Source of the DNA: Actinoplanes teichomyceticus ATCC 31121
GTDB taxonomy: Bacteria > Actinomycetota > Actinomycetes > Mycobacteriales > Micromonosporaceae
Assembly: GCF_003711105.1 (NCBI RefSeq)
Contig: NZ_CP023865.1
Coordinates: 7,609,001-7,673,000, forward strand
DNA length: 64,000 nt
Direction: 5' to 3'
In this document: positions 1-10,800 of the stretch, piece by piece
Position numbering within the stretch: position 1 is the first letter of the stretch
Layout of the letters: each line of letters opens with the position of its first letter
Position numbers and translations under genes: made by a program
The notes under the pieces: model-generated
Seen by the model: the letters and a program-made list of their open reading frames with translations, nothing else
Told to the model about the DNA's origin: nothing
The model's database searches: none

Positions 1-141
1 AACGAGACCGCCGGCGTGGACTGGCTCGACCCGGCGTGGTTCCGGTTCGGCGCCTCCTCGCTGCTCAACGACCTGCTGATGCAGCGCGCCAAGCTCACCA
101 CCGGCCACTACGGCGGCCCGGACTACTTCACCCTGGACTGA
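1..141 (+). CDS. deoC: Deoxyribose-phosphate aldolase, C-terminal 46 codons (partial)
   Basis: This is the 3' end of a gene that begins outside the window. The readable C-terminus contains RFGASSLLNDLL and ends GPDYFTLD, which matches the end of actinobacterial DeoC. DeoC cleaves 2-deoxyribose-5-phosphate to acetaldehyde and glyceraldehyde-3-phosphate in the cytoplasm, the last step of deoxynucleoside breakdown. It fits the deoA, cdd and add genes further along, and the aldehyde dehydrogenase just downstream could oxidise the acetaldehyde (inference). The schiff-base lysine lies in the missing part. Confidence 0.88.
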   Translation, partial: NETAGVDWLDPAWFRFGASSLLNDLLMQRAKLTTGHYGGPDYFTLD

Positions 142-194
142 GGGACCGAGGGCCGGGCCCGAGCGGCCGGCCCCGCCGCACTGCGAGAGAAACC

Positions 195-1620
<1,426 letters not shown>

Positions 1621-1628
<8 letters not shown>

Positions 1629-2463
1629 GTCATCGAAGGTGGTGGAGACGGCACGCCCGCGGCTCGCCGTCCGCAAGACCTACAAGCTCTACATCGGCGG
1701 CAGGTTCCCGCGCAGCGAGTCAGGACGGACCTTCGTGGTGGACGGCGACAACGTGGCCCTCGCCTCGCGCAAGGACGCCCGTGACGCGGTGGTCGCGGCC
1801 CGCGCGGCGCAGCCCGGCTGGGCCGGGGCCACCGCGTACCACCGCGGGCAGGTGCTCTACCGGGTCGCCGAGATGTCGGAGGCGCGCCGGGCCGAGTTCA
1901 CCGCGCTCGGTGTGCCCGCCGCCGAGGTGGACGCGGCCGTCGACCGCTGGGTCTGGTACGCCGGTTGGTCCGACAAGATCGCCCAGGTGGCCGGCGCGGC
2001 CAACCCGGTGGCCGGCCCGTTCTTCAACGTCTCCGCGCCGGAGCCGACCGGGGTCGTCGCCGTGGTCGCCCCGGCCACGCTGCTCGGCCTGGTGAGCGTG
2101 ATCGCCCCGGCCGTGGTCACCGGCAACACCGTGGTGGTGCTGGCCGCCGACCCGCAGATCGCGATCACCCTGGCCGAGGTCCTGGCCACCTCGGACGTGC
2201 CCGGCGGCGTGGTCAACATCCTCACCGGGCGGTACGCCGAGACCGCCCCCTGGCTGGCCGCGCACGCCGACGTGAACGCCCTCGACCTGACTGGCGTGGA
2301 ACACCCGGACCTGGCCGCCGAACTGGAGCGGGCCGCGGCCGGCACGCTCAAACGGGTGGTGCGGCCACCGGGCGGCGAGATCGACTTCACCGCCGACCCG
2401 GGGCTCAAGCCGATGACCTCGTTGCTGGAGACGAAGACGGTGTGGCACCCGAAGGGTTATTGA
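1621..2463 (+). CDS. Truncated, cysteine-less aldehyde dehydrogenase-like protein
   Basis: This 280-aa protein matches only the N-terminal cofactor-binding half of an aldehyde dehydrogenase (YKLYIGGRFPRSESGR, then PTGVVAVVAPATLLGL and VVTGNTVVVLAA). It stops shortly after the strand that carries the glutamate and contains no cysteine, so it cannot have the normal active site. TTG 1621 is chosen as start because GGAGG lies 6 nt upstream; the gene then overlaps the preceding aldehyde dehydrogenase stop by 8 nt. Tight coupling suggests a non-catalytic partner subunit rather than decay, and there is no frameshift in the remaining frame. Confidence 0.82.
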
Positions 2464-2576
2464 CGACGCGCGGGGAAAGGGAGGGGACGGGGCCGCTGTC
2501 ACACAGCGTTGCGGACTAGGGTATGTGCCCGTAGTCACCCGTCCCGCCCACCCCCAGATCAACCCGGAGGTCTACC

Positions 2577-3443
2577 GTGACCAGCCAGTCCGACGAGCCT
2601 GAGGCGTCCACGCCGGTGGCCGAGAAGTCCTCAGCGGAGGGGCTCAACGGGCGTGAGCTCTGGGAGCAGGTCCGCGTCGAGCCGGTCGAGATCGCTCTCC
2701 CGGGCGGCGTCGGCCTGACCCTGCGGGCGTACCGGAAGGCCTCCGAGCTGACCCCGACCGAGATCGAGGCCGAGGACGACGACCCGTTCGACACGCGCAA
2801 GCGCGCCGCCCTCGACGAGGACGGCGAGGAGGGGATCATCGTCGACGAGGAGTACGAGGCGCTCCTCGCCGAGGGCGACGACGAGGACGGCAGGTCAGCC
2901 GACGACAAATCCGATTCCGCCGAGGAGCCGGAGGAGGCGAAGACCCAGCCGGAGGACGAGGAAGTACCCATGTTCCTCAGTCACAAGGGCCGCTTGCTCG
3001 CCTTCAAGAACGCCGAAGCGCTGGTCGCCTTCATTCGTTCGGGTGCTCCGCACGATCTCGCACAATTGGACAGCTGGGGCGAGCTCGCGGAGCGGGTACA
3101 GTCGAGCGACATCGACCCGCTTCCGGAGGAGCGCTACGAACTCGACCTCGTGGTGGAGAACCTGCGGGGCGGACACGACACCTGGGACCTGCCGCTGCTC
3201 ATCGCCGCCGGCGAGGTGGCGCGTGACCTCGGCTACGCGCTCCGGATCAAGCCGGTGATCCTGGCGCTGTCGGCCGGCTCCCCGCTCGACGACCTCGACG
3301 AGTCCCTGCGTGCCGCGGAGAGCGGTGGCATGGGCGGTTTCTTCGGTCGCCGGCGGCTGAAGAAGATCGGGGCACAGCAGGCGAGTCTCGGCTGGCGGTC
3401 GGTCATCGGCAAGATCTCTGCTGCTGTGGACTGGCGTGACTGA
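2577..3443 (+). CDS. Conserved acidic protein of unknown function
   Basis: A 288-aa soluble protein with a clear GGAGG ribosome-binding site 6 nt before GTG 2577. Residues 60-125 are a highly acidic, probably disordered stretch rich in Asp and Glu. Flanking this are an N-terminal segment (WEQVRVEPVEIALPGG) and a C-terminal domain (residues 125-288) beginning MFLSHKGRLLAFK. No signal peptide, membrane segment or catalytic motif is seen. It ends 64 nt before the composite Pro-rich protein, in the same direction, so co-transcription is likely. I do not recognise a function. Confidence 0.8.
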   Translation: MTSQSDEPEASTPVAEKSSAEGLNGRELWEQVRVEPVEIALPGGVGLTLRAYRKASELTPTEIEAEDDDPFDTRKRAALDEDGEEGIIVDEEYEALLAEGDDEDGRSADDKSDSAEEPEEAKTQPEDEEVPMFLSHKGRLLAFKNAEALVAFIRSGAPHDLAQLDSWGELAERVQSSDIDPLPEERYELDLVVENLRGGHDTWDLPLLIAAGEVARDLGYALRIKPVILALSAGSPLDDLDESLRAAESGGMGGFFGRRRLKKIGAQQASLGWRSVIGKISAAVDWRD

Positions 3444-3507
3444 CCGATTACCAGGGAACATCAGTCCTTGGCCACAGAGAAGCAGTCCCGGGGAGGAGGA
3501 CGACGCC

Positions 3508-5790
3508 GTGGCGCTCGTGCGCGTGTACTGCGGTCTGGCGTCGGCTGATGATTCGGTGCGTACGGCCTCGGCCGCGCCGCTGACCATCGCCGTGGTGGAC
3601 GACGCAGGACGGCTGCTCGGCGTCCACGAGATCAGCGACGACCCGGCCGGTTACGCCCTGCTGGGAACGCTGCTCGTGGAACGTACGACGGGGTTCAGCG
3701 ACGCGGCCGTGGCCGCCGACAGTGACGACCACGTCGTCACCTCGCTGCTCACCGCCGCCGGGCGGCCGCTGGTCGTGGTCGACGACGACGACGCGGACGA
3801 CTTCGCCGAGCGTTTCTCGGACGACGACTCCCCGGAGGAGATCTCCGCCCCGGCCGCCGCGCGGCGCGCGGTCGGGCTGGCCCGGGCCCTGCAGGCCGGC
3901 GCGATCGCCGCGGTGAACATCCCCGCGCCGCGCGAGCTGGTCAGCTACAAGCCGGTCCTGGCCGCGCACGTGGCCATGCTGGTCGGGCGGAACGCGGCCG
4001 CGGTCGCGCTCCGCGAGGTGCTCCGCGAGCTCTACCCGGCCGCCCTGCGGGCGTACCCGGACCCGGCGCACCCGCTGGCCTTGGCGGTGCTGGACGCGGT
4101 GCCCGAGCCCGGCCGGATGACCGGCCGGGGCGGCGACCCGGCGCAGGCCGCGCAGGAGGTCGCCACCACGCTCACCCGCTCCGGCGCCGGCACCGAGGAC
4201 GAGGTGATCGCCGCGGTCACCGCGCTGCAGGTGGCCATCAGCGAGTCGCCGCGCCGGGGCGGCGTCAACAAGTCGCTGGCGCCGGCCGCCGCCGAGGCGG
4301 TCCGCCAGGCCGTCGCCGCGGTGCGCACCTGCGACGCGGCGTGCGCCGCGCTGGTCGGCACGCTGGCCGCCCGGGCCACCAGCCCGGCCACCGAGCCGAA
4401 CGTCGGCCGCCGGGCCGCCCGCCGGGCCGCCGAGCCCTCCGTGCTGCCGTCCGGGCCGGCCGCCGACACCGGTTCCCGGTTCGGCCGCCGCAGCCGTCCC
4501 GAGCCCACCGTGGCCGGCACCGGCAACGGCCCGGCCACCCCGCAGCCGATGAACGCTCCCCCGGTCGCCCCGGACCCGATCACGCCGCCACCGGTCGCGC
4601 CGGCCGCGGCCAACGGGCTCCCCGGCCGGGCCGGCACGCCGGGCAACCGGCCGGTGTCGGTGCCACCGCCCCCGCCGGGCATGACCCCGATCACGCCGGG
4701 CACCCGTCCGGTGCCGGCCACGCGGAGCCCGATCGCGCCGTCCTCGCCGGCCCCGCTGCCGACCCGGAGCCCGATCGCGCCCTCCTCGCCGGCGGCTCGC
4801 AACCCGGTCTCGCCGGCCGGTGCGGCGAGCACCCCGGCCGAGGCGGGCGAGCCGTTCCGGCCCACGCTCACCAACGCCGAGCTGAACCGGGCCCGGGCGG
4901 AGCGGCAGCGCGCGGTCATCCCGGCCCGGCCGAACACGCGCACCACCCCGCCGCCCGCGGCGGCGGCGAACGGGACGCCGACCAGCCCGACCGACTTCAG
5001 CCTGCCGATGCCGTCGCCGCGTGCCGCGCAGGAGGCCCCGGAGCCCGGCTCCCGGGCGAACTGGCCGCTGCTGAACAACGGCGGCGACGACGCCGCGGTG
5101 ACCGAGCGGCCGGCCGCCGCGTCGGTCAGCTCGCCCGGCGCCGAGGGCCGGGTCAAGCCGCCGTGGCAGGACATGCCGAAGGAGCCGCCGGCGCTGCGCC
5201 TGGTGGATCCGCAGCGCAACGGCGGACGGGCCAAGCTGCCCGGGCTCGACCAGATCGGTGACCCGCCGTCGCTGCGGGTCGTCGACGGCGGCGCCCGTGG
5301 CGCCGAGAGCCTCCCGCCGAAGGTGACCGCGCTGGACCGCAGCGCCACCCCGCCGGTCCCGGCCGACGGCAGCGACGGCGACCTGCTGATCTTCGCAGCG
5401 GCCCGATCCGCCTGGTTCACCGGCACCAGCGACTCGGGCAACGTGGACTGGGCCAACCCGAACGACAGCGGCTGGCGTGCCGCGGAGAAGGCGGCCACCC
5501 CCGCCGTCGCCGCGGAGACGTCGGCCGGCCTGCCGAAACGGGTGCCGCAGGCGAACCTGGTGCCCGGCTCGCCGCTGCGCGAGGAGCGGCCGCTGCGGAT
5601 CGTCCGGGACGCCGCCTCGATCGCCGCGCACACCACCGGGTACTTCCGCGGCTGGCGGCGCGGCCAGGAGATCGGCGGGTTCGCGATGGGTGGCCGCCCG
5701 GGCCGCGAGGCCGCCGGCGGGTGGGACTTCACGCGCGACCGCGAGAGCGCGGACGAGTACCGCAACGGCGCCGGCTACGGCAACCGCTGA
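3508..5790 (+). CDS. Composite protein: degenerate IS110-transposase-like N-domain, Pro-rich linker, conservon-kinase-like C-tail
   Basis: A 760-aa protein. GTG 3508 is chosen because GGGGAGGAGGA lies 7 nt upstream; GTG 3436 would add 24 residues. Residues 1-290 follow the layout of the DEDD domain of IS110-family transposases: a first strand VYCGLA, then EISDDPAGYALLGTLL, LLTAAGRPLVVV, and LREVLRELYPAALRAYPDP before VLDAVPEP. The catalytic acids look lost: Ala11 at the first Asp, Asp71 at the Glu, and Ala-rich 113-118 at the last Asp pair. Residues 290-620 are a Pro/Ala-rich linker with two RSPIAPSSPA copies. Residues 625-720 repeat three blocks found at the end of the sensor kinase at 7860-11366: SAWFT, then GW.AA.KA to GLPKR.P..LVPG, then RG..RG. 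A regulatory or scaffold role with that kinase is inferred. The IS110 relation is by eye. Confidence 0.8.
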   Translation: MALVRVYCGLASADDSVRTASAAPLTIAVVDDAGRLLGVHEISDDPAGYALLGTLLVERTTGFSDAAVAADSDDHVVTSLLTAAGRPLVVVDDDDADDFAERFSDDDSPEEISAPAAARRAVGLARALQAGAIAAVNIPAPRELVSYKPVLAAHVAMLVGRNAAAVALREVLRELYPAALRAYPDPAHPLALAVLDAVPEPGRMTGRGGDPAQAAQEVATTLTRSGAGTEDEVIAAVTALQVAISESPRRGGVNKSLAPAAAEAVRQAVAAVRTCDAACAALVGTLAARATSPATEPNVGRRAARRAAEPSVLPSGPAADTGSRFGRRSRPEPTVAGTGNGPATPQPMNAPPVAPDPITPPPVAPAAANGLPGRAGTPGNRPVSVPPPPPGMTPITPGTRPVPATRSPIAPSSPAPLPTRSPIAPSSPAARNPVSPAGAASTPAEAGEPFRPTLTNAELNRARAERQRAVIPARPNTRTTPPPAAAANGTPTSPTDFSLPMPSPRAAQEAPEPGSRANWPLLNNGGDDAAVTERPAAASVSSPGAEGRVKPPWQDMPKEPPALRLVDPQRNGGRAKLPGLDQIGDPPSLRVVDGGARGAESLPPKVTALDRSATPPVPADGSDGDLLIFAAARSAWFTGTSDSGNVDWANPNDSGWRAAEKAATPAVAAETSAGLPKRVPQANLVPGSPLREERPLRIVRDAASIAAHTTGYFRGWRRGQEIGGFAMGGRPGREAAGGWDFTRDRESADEYRNGAGYGNR

Positions 5791-5812
5791 GCCGGCCCCC
5801 TCGGGGCGTTCG

Positions 5813-5847
5813 CAGAGGGCCGCGACCCACCGGGTCGCGGCCCTCTG
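5813..5847 (+). terminator. Intrinsic terminator-like hairpin after the composite protein
   Basis: A perfect 16-bp stem (CAGAGGGCCGCGACCC with its complement) closes a 3-nt loop 22 nt after the stop codon at 5790. No long T-run follows, as is common in high-GC actinobacteria. Confidence 0.8.
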
Positions 5848-6071
5848 CCGTGCCCGGGCCCGGCGGCGTCGTCGCCTTCTCGGTACGCTGACCGGCCCAG
5901 CTCCGGCGTCGGCCGCTGTGCCGGTTCCGGCGGCCGTGGCACGGACCCGCCGCGCGGGCGCTGAGGTGGTCCGCAGACCCGGTCCGGAGCCGCCGGTGCG
6001 ATTGGGGCAGCGCCCGCGGCGTGGTCACGTCCTGGGCCTTCTCAGCCGGCCGCGCCGACGAGCTGCCCGAC

Positions 6072-6316
6072 CGGCGACGGACCGCCCGCGCCGGTGCACC
6101 GCCCGGCCTCTCCCGGCGGTGACGGACCGCTTCCCCAACGGCGCACGGGTGACCCTTCCAGCTCTCCCGTCGGTGACGGACCGCTTCCCCAGCGGCGCAC
6201 GGGTGACCCTTCCAGCTCTCCCGGCGGTGACGGACCGTCTCCCACCGGCCGCGTCGGCGAGCGCCCGCGCCTGCGCCCGGTGACGCACCGCTTCCCGCTG
6301 CGCCGGTGACGGACCG
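6072..6316. repeat. 54-bp tandem repeat built on a CGGTGACGGACCG motif
   Basis: The 5848-6358 interval has no convincing gene. Within it the 13-mer CGGTGACGGACCG or a one-base variant occurs at 6072, 6117, 6171, 6225, 6278 and 6304. The middle copies belong to a near-identical 54-bp tandem unit (6117-6170 and 6171-6224, plus a partial third). The motif has CGGT/ACCG inverted ends. Because 54 is a multiple of three, stop-free frames arise on both strands, which explains the apparent ORFs. The repeat lies between two converging terminators. Confidence 0.8.
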
Positions 6317-6358
6317 TTCTCGATCCACTGCGCGATCCACCTGCCTGAAGACGCGCGA

Positions 6359-6389
6359 AAGCCCCGCTCCGGCTCGCGGAGCGGGGCTT
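6359..6389 (-). terminator. Terminator hairpin at the end of the conservon
   Basis: A perfect 12-bp stem, AAGCCCCGCTCC with its complement, surrounds a 7-nt loop 11 nt beyond the GTPase stop codon. Read on the minus strand the 3' arm ends in CTTT. It should end the four-gene conservon transcript. Confidence 0.85.
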
Positions 6390-6399
6390 CAACCGGTCG

Positions 6400-7008
6400 T
6401 CAGGCGGGCGCTACCGCGCGCGAGCGACGCATCGTCAGCACATACTCGACGAGCGAGATGAGGACGTTCTTCGTCGACTCGCGGTTACGGGCGTCGCAGC
6501 TCACCACGGGCACGTCGCTCGAGATCGCCAGCGCGTCCCGGACGTCCTGCGCGTTGTGGTACTGCATGCCGTCGAAGCAGTTGATCGCCACCAGGTACGG
6601 CAGGCGGCGGTGCTCGAAGAAGTCGATGGCGGCGAAGCAGTCGGCGAGCCGACGCGTGTCCACCATGACCACCGCACCGATCGCGCCCCGCACCAGCTCG
6701 TCCCACATGAACCAGAAGCGGGTCTGGCCGGGCGTGCCGAACAGGTAGAGGATCAGGTCCCGGTCGATGCTGATTCGGCCGAAGTCCATGGCCACGGTGG
6801 TGGTCATCTTGCCCGGCACCTGCCGGTTGTCGTCGACACCCACACCGGCCGAGGTCATGATCGCCTCAGTGGTCAGCGGGGTGATCTCGGAGACCGACCC
6901 CACCAGCGTCGTCTTGCCGACGCCGAAGCCACCGGCGATGACAATCTTCGCCGATGTCACGCGTCCGGCAGCAGGACGTTGCGACATGTCAGAGCCTGCG
7001 AAGTCCAC
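6400..7008 (-). CDS. Conservon small GTPase (CvnD type)
   Basis: A 202-aa Ras-like/MglA-related GTPase. The P-loop GGFGVGKTT is near residue 30, the switch region runs VPGKMTTTVAMDFG, and LFGTPGQTRFWFMWDELVRGA forms the G3 region. GTG 7008 is preferred: it gives the MDFAGSD N-terminus usual in this family and has AAAGGG 6 nt upstream. It overlaps the DUF742 gene by 20 nt; ATG 6987 is the alternative. It is the fourth gene of a conservon (kinase, Roadblock, DUF742, GTPase). Such sets act as membrane-associated signalling complexes resembling eukaryotic G-protein systems. No cytochrome P450 gene follows, unlike in some conservons. Confidence 0.93.
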   Translation of the reverse strand: MDFAGSDMSQRPAAGRVTSAKIVIAGGFGVGKTTLVGSVSEITPLTTEAIMTSAGVGVDDNRQVPGKMTTTVAMDFGRISIDRDLILYLFGTPGQTRFWFMWDELVRGAIGAVVMVDTRRLADCFAAIDFFEHRRLPYLVAINCFDGMQYHNAQDVRDALAISSDVPVVSCDARNRESTKNVLISLVEYVLTMRRSRAVAPA

Positions 7009-7375
7009 TCAGCACCCTTTCCAGCAGTTCCGTGCCTACCGCGTCGGTCTCGTCTTCGAGCGAGGTGGGCTCGTAGACCGCGACGAGACCGTCGGAGGCC
7101 ATGTCGGCCACGATCACACGTGCCACACCGAGCGGCAGTTGCATGCGTGCGGCGATCTCGGCGAGCGACTGAACTCGGCCGCCGTCGCACATCGCCGCGA
7201 TGTACTGATGCTCGCTTCCACCCTGCCCGCCGCGGATCATCCCAGAACGGCCGCGCACGGTTGTCTCGACCAGCGCTTCCAGCGCTATCTCAAGCTTCGG
7301 CCGGGTTCGACCACGGGTCACGGCATACGGCCTGACCAGCGCGCCGGTCGGCTCATCGCGTTCGGGCATCGTCAC
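6989..7375 (-). CDS. DUF742 family protein of the conservon (CvnC type)
   Basis: A 128-aa protein with the DUF742 pattern: LVRPYAVTRGRTRP near the N-terminus, then LAEIAARMQLPLGVARVIVADMASDGLV, which looks like a winged-helix. It is the third member of the conservon. GTG 7375 is chosen because the purine-rich AGGGAGGGG lies 6 nt upstream; TTG 7381 would be too close to it and ATG 7369 too far. It lies 83 nt after the Roadblock gene, and its stop falls inside the start region of the GTPase gene. Confidence 0.92.
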   Translation of the reverse strand: MTMPERDEPTGALVRPYAVTRGRTRPKLEIALEALVETTVRGRSGMIRGGQGGSEHQYIAAMCDGGRVQSLAEIAARMQLPLGVARVIVADMASDGLVAVYEPTSLEDETDAVGTELLERVLSGLRRL

Positions 7376-7458
7376 CGTCAACCCCTCCCTCGGCCCCTCG
7401 AAGTGTATTGGTTCTCAAGTTTCTGGACAGTAGCCGGATGGGCCGGCTCACCGCGCCT

Positions 7459-7863
7459 TCAGCCCAGCACCCCGGCGGCGGACCGCGGCGCCGGAGTCAG
7501 CGCCTCGCCCACCCGGTCGACCAGCAGGGCCATCTCGTAGCCCACCTGACCGACGTCGCAGCTACGCGCCGCGAGAACCGCGAACGAGGAGCCATCGGAA
7601 ATGGACATCAGGAACAGGAACCCATTGTCCATCTCCACGACCGTCTGCAGAACGGCGCCGCCCTCGAAGCAGCGCGCCGCGCCCTGGGTCAGGCTGACCA
7701 GGCCGGATGCGATGGCCGCCAGCTGGTCCGCACGGTCCCGGGGAAGGTCCCGCGAGGCCGCCAGGAGCAGGCCGTCGGCGGAGACGGCGATCGCGTGCGC
7801 GACCCCGGGAACGCGGTCGGCAAAGTTGGCCAGGAGCCAACCGAGATCCTGCGTAGATGTCAT
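7459..7863 (-). CDS. Roadblock/LC7 domain protein of the conservon (CvnB type)
   Basis: A 134-aa single Roadblock/LC7 domain protein: [31 protein letters not shown] at the start, then [16 protein letters not shown] and a C-terminal [18 protein letters not shown] helix. These proteins regulate MglA-like GTPases and are expected to bridge the kinase and the GTPase here. Its ATG overlaps the kinase stop codon by 4 nt (ATGA), which indicates translational coupling. Confidence 0.94.
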   Translation of the reverse strand: MTSTQDLGWLLANFADRVPGVAHAIAVSADGLLLAASRDLPRDRADQLAAIASGLVSLTQGAARCFEGGAVLQTVVEMDNGFLFLMSISDGSSFAVLAARSCDVGQVGYEMALLVDRVGEALTPAPRSAAGVLG

Positions 7864-10800
7864 GCCTCATGCTCCTTGCCAGCCTGCGAGGGCTGCTGCC
7901 CTCCCGGAGTCTCCTCCAGGTTGGTCGATTGTTCCTTGGTGCGACCGCGCTGCACACCCCGGTGGTACGCGGACAGCAGACCGCGGACCCCCTCGGGCGT
8001 ACGGCGCTGGACGGAGTTACCGCCCCGGTCGACACCGCCGGGGACGAGTTGCGCCATCGGCGTGCGCTTGGGAAGGCCCGCCGTGGTGGTCGTGTCGATG
8101 GTGACTTCGGACGCCTTGCGAGCGGCCTGCCAGCCCTCGTCGGCCGCGGTACGCCACGGGCTGGAGCCCGCCGCGCCGCCGTGGGAACCCGCGCCGGCGG
8201 CCGTGGCCGGGGCGCCGACCGTGGCCGTGTCGAGCTCCCGGGCCTCCGGGGCGGCCGCCTGCTGCGGCACCCCGGCGTTGCGGGCCGGCTCGCCGGTCGG
8301 GATCCGCTGGGAGACCACGGCCTCCTCACCGGAGCCGGAGACCGACGGCTTGGACGGGGTGGCCTGGGTCGTGGTGAACCAGGCCGACTCCAGCTCCCGG
8401 AAGATCGGCAGCTCCATGGTCTCGTCCGCGAACGGCACCGCGCCCTCCCGGGCCGGCGCCTGCGCCGCCGCGATCTGGGCGGCCGCGGTGGCCTGCACGT
8501 CGGCGGCCTGGGGCGCCGCGCTCACCGGGTCCGGCGAGTCGTACGCCGGCGGGGCGGACGCGGGCAGCGCGGCCAGCGGCGGGTTGACCGGAGGGGCCAC
8601 CTCGGGGTGCGGCTCGGCGTGCTCGGAACGGAACCGCGGGATCTCGGCGGTCATGTCCAGTGCCGCGGCGAGGTTCTCCGGGACGTGCGGGGTGGCGGTC
8701 TCCCGGTCCCCGGCGACCGGCGGCCAGGCCGGCGGCGCCGACGCGAACGGGCTCGCCGGGGCCGGCTCGATCGGGGCGGCGGAGACCGGCGGGGCGGACG
8801 GCACCGGCGGCACCGAGCTGACCGGCGGCACCGAGGTCACCGGCGGGGCCGAGACGACCGGCGGCACCGGCGGCGCGGACACCGGCGGCATGAACGAGCC
8901 GCGGCTCTGGCTCTCCGGGTTGGCCGGCAGCTGGCGCGGGATGGCCGCGCCGAAGCCGTTCACCTCTGGCTCGGGGCGCTGCTGGTAGTCGTGGCCGTTG
9001 CGGCGCTGGGCCAGCTCGTCGAGTCCGGCGAAGCCCTGCGGGCCGGTGCTGATCGGGCCGGACGGCAGCGGCGGCAGCGGCTCGTTGCTGCGCGGGCCGT
9101 GGAAGCCGTTGACGGACCCGTTGACGAAGCCGTTCGTAGCGCCGCCGAAGCCGTTCGACGGGGCGGCGCCGGTGAGGTCGGACCAGGCCGGGACGGAGCC
9201 GTTGGTGCCGTTGACCGGGGATTCGTACGGCCGGATGTCGCCCGGGTAGCCGCCGCGGCCGCTCTCCAGGGCCATCGGCTCGCCGTAGGACGGCATCGCG
9301 GCCGGCGGGGCATCGTAGCCACCCGGCATCCGGGCGGACGACGAGGTGGCCAGGACGGAGACGGGCAGACCCACCTCGGCGACGGTGCCGCGCTCGCGGT
9401 CGGCCGGGCGCAGCTCGACCCGTACGCTGTGCCGGTTCGCCAGCCGGGCGACCACGACCAGGCCCATCATCCGGGAGACGGCCACGTCCACCGTGGGCGG
9501 ATTGGCGAGCCGTTCGTTCAGGTCGCGCAGCTGCTCACGGCTGATGCCGATGCCGTGGTCCTCCACGGTGAGCACCGCGTTGTCGCCGACCCGGCGGGCC
9601 TCGACCAGGACGTTCGAGTTAGGCGGGGAGAAGGCGGTCGCGTTGTCGAAGAGCTCGGCGACCAGGTGCACCATGTCGTTGACGGCGTGCGCCGCCACCT
9701 CGATCTCGCGGTCGATGACGCCGAACTCGATCCGGGTGTAGTGCTCGACCTCGGACTGGGCGGCGCGCAGCACGTCGATCAGAGCGGCCGGCTCGCGCTG
9801 CACACGGGTGGAGTCGGCGCCCGCGAGAACCAGGAGGTTCTCGTCGTTGCGCCGCATTCGGGTGGCCAGGTGGTCGAGCTGGAAGAGCTCGGCCAGCCGG
9901 TCCGGGTCCTCCTCGCCGCGCTCCAGCCGGTCCAGGTGACCGATCAGCCGGTCGACCAGGATCTGCGAACGGCGGGCCAGGTTGACGAACATGGTGGCGA
10001 CGGAGGCACGCAGGGCCGCCTGCTCGGCGGCGGTCCGCACGGCTTCCAGGTGGACCGCGTTGAACGCCTCGGTCACCTGCCCGAACTCGTCCCGGCTGCG
10101 GACCGGGAGCGGCTCGGCGATCTGGTCGGCCACCTGGGCCGGGGTGAGCGACGCGGACAGCGCCGGGTCGCGCAGCCGGCTCACCGCGTGCGGCAGGCCG
10201 AACTGCGCCACGGCGAGCGCGCCCTGCCGCAGCTCGCGCAGCGAGCGGGCCATCGACCGGGCGACCAGCCAGGCGAACAGGATGGCCAGCAGGAGCATGC
10301 CGAGCAGGACGCTGGTCTCCAGGAAGACCCGGCGGTTCGTGCTGTTCCGCAGGTCGGTGGCCTGGGCGACGATGTCCTTGTCCAACTGCACCTCGACCTG
10401 GCGGAAGGTGTTGTTGTAGTCGGTCATCGCCTTCTCCCACCCGTCGGTGGTGAGATGCGCCTTGGTGATGTCCGTGCCCTGGCTGGCCAGCAGCGGGACG
10501 GTGAGGTTGGTGGCCTCGCGCTCGGTCGGGTTGGCCGAGGTGGTCCTCGTGAAGAACTCGAACTCGCCGTCGGTGGCGACCGCCTCCAGCGTGTCCTTGG
10601 CCTGCTCGAAGCCGAGACTCGCGGAGAGGAAGGCCTGCCGGAGGGTGTTGGTGAACTCGCGGGCGCCCATCACCTGGTGGCCGATGTAGCGCTCGGTGGA
10701 GATGTACTCCTTGGCCCGGGCGACCTCGGCGACCGCGCGCAGGTGGTCGCTCAGGCTGGTGTCGCTGGCCTGCTGGGCCGCGACGTCGCGCACCGACAGC

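Noticed and set aside
3448..5631. Long minus-strand ORFs opposite the composite Pro-rich protein
   Set aside because: Low-complexity Arg/Gly-rich translation without motif; the plus-strand gene has a ribosome site and shared tail blocks.
6094..6309. Apparent small repeat protein in the 54-bp array
   Set aside because: The period is a multiple of three, so stop-free frames arise on both strands; no ribosome site, and it lies between two terminators.
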